Assembly (NCBI GenBank): GCA_030603605.1
Contig: JAUVXN010000045.1
Location: 1 to 9,550, forward strand
Source: Dehalococcoidales bacterium
GTDB taxonomy: Bacteria > Chloroflexota > Dehalococcoidia > Dehalococcoidales > RBG-16-60-22
Direction of reading: 5' to 3'
DNA length: 9,550 nucleotides
Shown here: positions 5,524 to 9,550 of the stretch, in pieces
How the letters are laid out: every line of letters begins with the position of its first letter
How positions within the stretch are numbered: position 1 is the first letter of the stretch
The notes under the pieces: generated by a model
Databases searched by the model: none
The model's input: only the letters and a program-made list of their open reading frames with translations
What the model was told of the DNA's origin: nothing
Made by a program: the position numbers and the translations under genes

Positions 5524-5758
5524 CAAATACTCTCCTTATCGCCTTTGGTACCATCCTTTATTCTGGATGGTTTCTACACTATATAACGAAAAAGATGCTA
5601 ATTGGTTAGCCCAAAGTCACTACTGCTTGGTGGATGGTACTAGACATAATAGGCTCATGCCGTGGGCCTTTGGCATGAGACAAGCAACTGTTGCAAAGAC
5701 GGAATCAGTCGCTTCTTCCCAAAGAGAAGTTCGGGAACTGTCCCCCAAGGCCCACCAT
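5524..5758 (-). other. Intergenic leader rich in inverted repeats, no gene
   Basis: This 235-base stretch separates the dctM stop from the polyferredoxin start. It holds a perfect 8-bp hairpin CTCATGCC/GGCATGAG (5654-5661 / 5672-5679, 10-base loop). It also holds a 9-bp inverted repeat GTGGGCCTT/AAGGCCCAC (5662-5670 / 5747-5755) in which the first arm is that hairpin's loop. Others are GCAAC-T-GTTGC (5684-5694), AGTTC/GAACT (5728-5739), and ACCATCC/GGATGGT (5550-5556 / 5565-5571), whose left arm can alternatively pair with GGATGGTAC at 5632-5640. I see no convincing promoter, T-run terminator or credible ORF. It could be an mRNA leader, an attenuator, a small RNA or an operon end. Confidence 0.5.
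5654..5679 (-). terminator. Strong hairpin downstream of dctM, possible transcript end
   Basis: Perfect 8-bp stem CTCATGCC/GGCATGAG with a 10-base loop, 80 bases past the dctM stop. No T-run follows on either strand, so rho-independent termination is doubtful. RNA 3'-end stabilisation or a structured leader of the next gene is equally possible. Confidence 0.3.
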
Positions 5759-7060
5759 TCACCTCATCAGGCTGGGCAGAAAAAGAGCCACCTGCGGGAA
5801 AGCCACGATAATAGCGGTACAAACTATCATGGCTATAAGGAAGGGGATGACACCCTTGAAGATTGTACCCAGTGGCACGTCTTTGGCCACCCCGCTAATA
5901 ATATAAACGTTCGTGCCTAGCGGCGGCGATATTACCCCTATCTGAGTTACCAGGACTATTATCACCCCAAACCAGATGGGGTCATAGCCCAGAGTGGTAA
6001 TCACCGGAAAGAAAATGGGTACGGTAAGCAAAATAAGCGCCAGTGAGTCGATAAAACAACCACCGATAAGATAGCTTATAATGATTAGAGCTATAACCGC
6101 GGTTGGAGGAATGGAGAGTTCCGCCACCCACGTTGCCAGATTGAAAGGAATCCTGGTCACGGCTAAGAAATGACCGAAAACAACGGCACCGGTCACGATA
6201 ACCATGACCATGCAGGACAGTTTGGTGGTGTCCAGTATGGAGGCTTTGAATCCCTGCCAGGTAAGCTTTCTTCTGGCCAAAGCCGTAATTAATGCTCCAC
6301 CAGCCCCAACCGCCCCAGCCTCGGTGGGGGTAAAGAAACCGGTAAATAGACCCCCCATGACCAGGGTAAACAAGAGTATGGTCTCGGCTAATTCCGATAG
6401 TGATGCCAGTTTTTCTTTTAAGCTCACCCTTGGTCCGGGGGGAGCCAGATTGGGGTTCCTCCGGCATAATATGTAGATGGTAGCTATGAATAGTCCGGTG
6501 AGCAGTATGCCGGGCAGGATGCCAGCCACAAAAAGCTTGCCTATGGACTGCTGGGTCATCACTCCGTAAACGATGAAGATGACACTCGGGGGGATAAGTA
6601 TGCCCAGGCTGCCGCCGGCAGCCACACAACCGGTAGCTAATTTTGGGTCATAGTGATACCTTTTCATCTCCGGTATGGCTACGGTACCCATAGTGGCAGC
6701 GGTGGCATTTGTCGAGCCGCAGATAGCCGCAAAACCGGCGCAGGCTACAGTTGTCGCCATAGCCAGTCCGCCGCGAAACTGCCCCACCATTTTATAGGCG
6801 AAATCATAAAGTCGCTGACTCGTCCCTGAATAGAAGGCTATTTGCCCCATGAAAATAAACATTGGAATAACCGTCAGGGAATAAGCCGAGAAATTGGAGA
6901 AGAAGTCCTTGGCGATGAGATTGGCACCAGCTCCAAAAGTAGTAAGGTAGCTAAATCCTATAAGGCCCAGGAGGGCCAGGAGGAAACCGACCGGCAAGCC
7001 AGAGAAAAGCAGGACAAATAGAGCCCCTATGCCGATAACGCCGATAACACCGGGGTTCAT
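5759..7060 (-). CDS. dctM: TRAP transporter large permease, DctM subunit
   Basis: A 433-residue inner-membrane protein with about 12 hydrophobic segments, the normal size for DctM. It forms the ion-coupled transport channel that takes solute from the periplasmic binding protein using a Na+ or H+ gradient. Family hallmarks are PMFIFMG (66-72), the conserved CGSTNATAATMGTVAIPEM stretch (114-132) and the GGSLGILIPPS loop (149-159). The C-terminal half has the matching PIFFPVITTLGYDPIWFG and GVISPPLGTNVYI regions of the internal repeat. Its ATG overlaps the dctQ stop by 4 bases (ATGA, 7057-7060), so the permease halves are translationally coupled. It is the last gene of the transporter operon. 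Confidence 0.95.
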   Translation of the reverse strand: MNPGVIGVIGIGALFVLLFSGLPVGFLLALLGLIGFSYLTTFGAGANLIAKDFFSNFSAYSLTVIPMFIFMGQIAFYSGTSQRLYDFAYKMVGQFRGGLAMATTVACAGFAAICGSTNATAATMGTVAIPEMKRYHYDPKLATGCVAAGGSLGILIPPSVIFIVYGVMTQQSIGKLFVAGILPGILLTGLFIATIYILCRRNPNLAPPGPRVSLKEKLASLSELAETILLFTLVMGGLFTGFFTPTEAGAVGAGGALITALARRKLTWQGFKASILDTTKLSCMVMVIVTGAVVFGHFLAVTRIPFNLATWVAELSIPPTAVIALIIISYLIGGCFIDSLALILLTVPIFFPVITTLGYDPIWFGVIIVLVTQIGVISPPLGTNVYIISGVAKDVPLGTIFKGVIPFLIAMIVCTAIIVAFPQVALFLPSLMR

Positions 7061-7542
7061 TTTCTCACCGCCTGAGCCAGTGACTTAAAGAAGTCCAGCA
7101 GCAGGAGCAGGCTGACCGGCAGGCAAGCCAGAGCCAGGCCATACACGAAAGGGAAAAAGGGTATCTTTTCGGTGGGTGATACTTCGCCGCTAGCCCATAA
7201 GTTTCCGGCAAACAGGTAGCTCTGCCAGGCGATTAAGGCGAAAAGCCCGGCACCAGCGAGGGAAGTGATGCATCTTATAATACTCTGACGCCGACGAGAC
7301 AGGCGTACCACAAGATAGTCAATAGCGATATGCCCACCTAAAACCTGGGTATAGGCGATGGCGAAGGCAGCTATGATGACACCAAGAAAACCGACTATCT
7401 CAAAAGTACCCGGGATGGGACGGCCGGCAGAGCGCATAACCACATCAGCGCAGGTAAGGAGCATCATCAATACCAGCCCGCCACCCGCTATCCAGTTGAA
7501 CCAGTAGCTTAACCGCCCGGCAAATTTCCTTAAACGGGACAT
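7057..7542 (-). CDS. dctQ: TRAP transporter small permease, DctQ subunit
   Basis: A 161-residue membrane protein with four hydrophobic helices (about 14-31, 45-66, 88-109 and 128-151), the usual DctQ layout. The loop DVVMRSAGRPIPGTFEIVG (33-51) followed by GGHIAIDYLV (69-78) is the typical DctQ signature. DctQ assembles with DctM as the structural half of the permease. It starts 18 bases after the dctP stop with no clear Shine-Dalgarno sequence, so translation probably depends on coupling to dctP. Substrate specificity does not reside in this subunit. Confidence 0.93.
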   Translation of the reverse strand: MSRLRKFAGRLSYWFNWIAGGGLVLMMLLTCADVVMRSAGRPIPGTFEIVGFLGVIIAAFAIAYTQVLGGHIAIDYLVVRLSRRRQSIIRCITSLAGAGLFALIAWQSYLFAGNLWASGEVSPTEKIPFFPFVYGLALACLPVSLLLLLDFFKSLAQAVRK

Positions 7543-7560
7543 ATAAATATGGCCTAATTT

Positions 7561-8586
7561 CTATTGGCTGTATTTACTGATGAGGCTTTTTGCCTCGGTG
7601 ACCAGCTCTTCACCGGGCAAGCCGGCAGCATTCATAGCGGCGATATATTCATCTGGTAGAGCCTCAACCGCTTCTACCCAGCGGGCAGCCTCTCCAGCTG
7701 AAAGCTCAATGATTTCATTGCCCAGGCTCAGGGTATATTCCCGACCGGCGGCATCGGCATCATCCCAGACTTTAGCATGGACATCAATCCATTCTTCGCT
7801 TACCTCGGTGAAAATTTCTTGTATGTCCTTTGGTAGTGAGTCCCACTTTTCCAGGTTTATGCCAACCCACATCGCGGTAGTATAACCGGTTTGGTAGCAA
7901 TTAGTGGTATGTTTGATGACCTCAGCCTGCTTCCAGCCTTTCAGTACCTCGATAGGGCCGAAGGTGCCACTAACCGTCCCCTTTTGCAGGGCTTCATAAG
8001 TCTCTCCCTGAGACATAGCCACCGGGGTACCACCAAGCGCCTCCACAATCTTGGCAGCAAGGCCGGTGCATCTTATCTTCATACCCTTAATGTCCTCCAG
8101 GGTTCCTACCGGAGATTCAGAGTGGAGTAGTCCGGGTCCGTGGGCATGGAAATAAAGTGTGTGCGTATCCGCCAGTTCCGCTGGCTGATATTTCTGGTAA
8201 ATATCGTTAACGACTCTGGTGGCTACTGTGCCACTGGGGTAGCCAAGCGGAAGGTCGACACCCTCCATAAGAGGAAAGCGACCTCTCGTGTAGGCAAGGC
8301 AAGTCATACCGATATCAGAAATACCTTGCACTACACCGTCGTAGCACTGGGGAGCCGGCGTCAGCGTGCCTCCCGGATAGTAGGTAATCTTGACCCTGCC
8401 GCCGGTGCGCTTTTCTATCTCCGCTATCCAGCTTTCAGCTGCCACGGAGTTGGCATGGGTGGGGGGAAAGAAATTACTGTAGGAGAGTTCCACCGGTTTC
8501 TCCGCAGTTGGTCCTGTCTGGCAGGCACCGAAGAGTAACGCTACCATTACTAAAGCCACACCAATTACGATTACATTTCTCTTCAT
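7561..8586 (-). CDS. dctP: TRAP transporter solute-binding protein, DctP family
   Basis: A 341-residue extracytoplasmic binding protein. The N-terminus is a lipoprotein signal: basic MKRN, hydrophobic core to about 19, then FGAC with lipidation Cys22. That implies membrane tethering rather than free periplasmic diffusion, as in Gram-positive or monoderm TRAP systems. The mature part has the DctP fold with GMKIRCTG (168-175), where Arg172 is at the position of the carboxylate-binding arginine of the family, and EALQKGTVSGTFGP (198-211). Ligands of such proteins are usually organic anions; the exact one cannot be read here. A strong RBS (GGAGGTG) lies before the ATG at 8586. The gene follows the acyl-CoA synthetase by 54 bases and leads dctQ and dctM, suggesting that the imported acid is activated with CoA. 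Confidence 0.94.
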   Translation of the reverse strand: MKRNVIVIGVALVMVALLFGACQTGPTAEKPVELSYSNFFPPTHANSVAAESWIAEIEKRTGGRVKITYYPGGTLTPAPQCYDGVVQGISDIGMTCLAYTRGRFPLMEGVDLPLGYPSGTVATRVVNDIYQKYQPAELADTHTLYFHAHGPGLLHSESPVGTLEDIKGMKIRCTGLAAKIVEALGGTPVAMSQGETYEALQKGTVSGTFGPIEVLKGWKQAEVIKHTTNCYQTGYTTAMWVGINLEKWDSLPKDIQEIFTEVSEEWIDVHAKVWDDADAAGREYTLSLGNEIIELSAGEAARWVEAVEALPDEYIAAMNAAGLPGEELVTEAKSLISKYSQ

Positions 8587-8590
8587 TTTT

Positions 8591-8597
8591 CACCTCC
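8591..8597 (-). promoter_or_regulatory. Strong ribosome binding site of dctP
   Basis: GGAGGTG on the minus strand, 4 bases before the dctP ATG (6 bases from the GGAGG core). It is the strongest RBS in the minus-strand operon, fitting the need for excess binding protein relative to the permease subunits. Confidence 0.7.
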
Positions 8598-8640
8598 ACT
8601 TTTATTTTGTTAGAGTCCAGGTTTTCGAGCCTAAAATAGT

Positions 8641-9550
8641 TTATAATACAAAGCTTTCTTTTACCCCGGCGTATTTTTGTCTTAGCTTCGGCTTTTCTAT
8701 TTTACCGGTGGGGTTTCGGGGTACCGCATCAAATATAATGAGCTTCGGTCTCTTAAATTGGGGTAAATTCTGGTCACAGAACTGTTTTATCTCTTCTTCG
8801 GTCAGTGTTTCTCCCTGCTTTGTGGCGATAATGGCGGTTGCTATTTCTCCTAACCTTTCATCGGGAAGCCCAATTATAGCCACATCATGAACTTTGGGAT
8901 GATTCTGGATAACCTCCTCCACTTCGACCGGATAAATGTTTTCCCCGCCGCTAATAACAACATCTTTCTTTCTGTCAACAATGTAGATAAAACCTTCCTC
9001 ATCTTCTCTGACCATGTCACCGGTGTATAGCCAGCCGTCTCTGATAGTCTCAGCCGTTCCCCCGGGGTTCTTGTAGTATTCCTTCATCACGCCGTTACCT
9101 TTGACCAGCAGCTCCCCGACTTCTCCTTGAGCTACATCCTCCCCCCTGTCATTTACAATGCGTGTTTGCCAGCCGTAGCCAGCTTTGCCGATAGCTCCGA
9201 CCTTTCTTTCGTTTTCTATGCCGAGGTGGACACATCCGGGTCCTGAGGACTCACTCAGCCCGTAATTGGTGTCATACTGTACATCGGGGAAGTATTCCTT
9301 CCAGTGCCTTATCAGGCTGGGAGGCACCGGCTGTGCCCCGATGTGCATCAGTCGCAAGCCACTCAAATCGTAGTTGCTCTTATCCAGCTCTCCGGCGTCC
9401 AGCGCCTCCAGAATATCCTGAACCCAGGGTACCAGCAGCCACAGGATGGTGCCCTTCTCCTGAGCAGTAGCTTCAAATATATATTGGGGGCTTATTTCGG
9501 TTAGCAGCGTCGCCCGCCCGCCGACCAGCAAGCTGCCGAACCAGTGCATT
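8641..9550 (-). CDS. Acyl-CoA synthetase (AMP-forming), 5'-truncated at window edge
   Basis: C-terminal ~302 residues of an ANL-superfamily adenylate-forming ligase; the frame continues beyond position 9550, and the ATG at 9549 is internal. About 200 N-terminal residues, including the P-loop-like A3 motif, are outside. Visible motifs, numbered from that ATG, are YGLSES (96-101), the GWLYTGD core with ATP-ribose-binding Asp178, the hinge region VDRKKDVVISGGENIYP (191-207), and PRNPTGKIEK with catalytic Lys283. The enzyme would convert a carboxylic acid, ATP and CoA to acyl-CoA. The carrier sequence resembles medium/long-chain or aromatic acid ligases, but the substrate pocket cannot be assigned. 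It ends 54 bases before dctP with no terminator, so the ligase and TRAP genes are probably one uptake-and-activation operon. Confidence 0.93.
   Translation of the reverse strand, partial: MHWFGSLLVGGRATLLTEISPQYIFEATAQEKGTILWLLVPWVQDILEALDAGELDKSNYDLSGLRLMHIGAQPVPPSLIRHWKEYFPDVQYDTNYGLSESSGPGCVHLGIENERKVGAIGKAGYGWQTRIVNDRGEDVAQGEVGELLVKGNGVMKEYYKNPGGTAETIRDGWLYTGDMVREDEEGFIYIVDRKKDVVISGGENIYPVEVEEVIQNHPKVHDVAIIGLPDERLGEIATAIIATKQGETLTEEEIKQFCDQNLPQFKRPKLIIFDAVPRNPTGKIEKPKLRQKYAGVKESFVL

Noticed and set aside
5537..5556. TGGTACC on the minus strand in the polyferredoxin leader resembles the core of a T-box riboswitch (TGGNACC).
   Set aside because: The conserved GCG after the core is missing, no terminator with a T-run or specifier loop is visible, and the downstream gene is not an amino-acid or tRNA-ligase gene. 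The match is probably chance within the ACCATCC/GGATGGT repeat.
5572..5652. TATATA-like element on the minus strand as promoter for the polyferredoxin gene.
   Set aside because: No -35-like hexamer occurs at suitable spacing upstream; the AT-rich stretch alone is not enough.
5708..5758. Tiny 17-codon minus-strand frame starting right after the dctM stop.
   Set aside because: The GAGGTGA before it is too close to the ATG for a normal RBS, the peptide has no features, and it overlaps the inverted-repeat arms.
5453..5920. Plus-strand open frame of 155 codons across the polyferredoxin 5' end, the intergenic gap and the dctM 3' end.
   Set aside because: It is antisense to two well-supported genes, its translation resembles no family I know, and it has no RBS. 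It is a shadow frame.
5982..6629. Minus-strand open frame of 215 codons inside dctM in another frame.
   Set aside because: Entirely within the clear DctM coding frame, with His/Gly/Tyr-rich unnatural composition. Shadow frame.
7580..8538. Plus-strand open frames opposite dctP.
   Set aside because: They mirror the dctP coding sequence, show no protein-family features and have no start signals.

Overview
The window reads as chromosome from an anaerobic bacterium of moderate GC content, about half G+C by eye. My best guess is the Chloroflexota (Dehalococcoidia-like), because of the combination of an IscU/DsrE2/TusA sulfur-transfer cluster, a TRAP transporter with a CoA ligase, and a membrane polyferredoxin. 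This rests on gene content and protein flavour only; a syntrophic Firmicute or a deltaproteobacterium-like lineage is not excluded. No mobile element, CRISPR array or rRNA is visible.

Left part, plus strand (1-2390): a tightly packed sulfur/Fe-S cluster. In order it holds the C-terminal ~342 residues of a cysteine desulfurase homologue (5' end outside the window), an IscU-type scaffold, a 66-residue double zinc ribbon, a DsrE2-type protein and a TusA-type sulfur carrier. The desulfurase homologue keeps its persulfide cysteine loop but has lost the PLP-binding lysine (Gln instead) and four other cofactor- or substrate-contacting residues. It looks like a catalytically altered pseudo-desulfurase whose partners are sulfur-relay proteins. 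This is the most interesting item in the window.

Middle, plus strand (2466-3739): an L-2-hydroxyglutarate oxidase-type FAD oxidoreductase, then a tRNA-Val(CAC) with encoded CCA and its own good sigma70-type promoter.

Right part, minus strand (9550 down to 3831): reading leftward there is a 5'-truncated acyl-CoA synthetase, then a complete TRAP transporter in the order DctP, DctQ, DctM. Spacing suggests one operon that takes up and activates an organic acid. A 235-base intergenic stretch rich in inverted repeats follows (5524-5758). After it come a NapH/NosR-like membrane polyferredoxin and a translationally coupled, membrane-anchored extracytoplasmic protein with a duplicated motif. Those two probably form a membrane redox unit.

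The plus-strand and minus-strand blocks converge in the ~90 bases after the tRNA.
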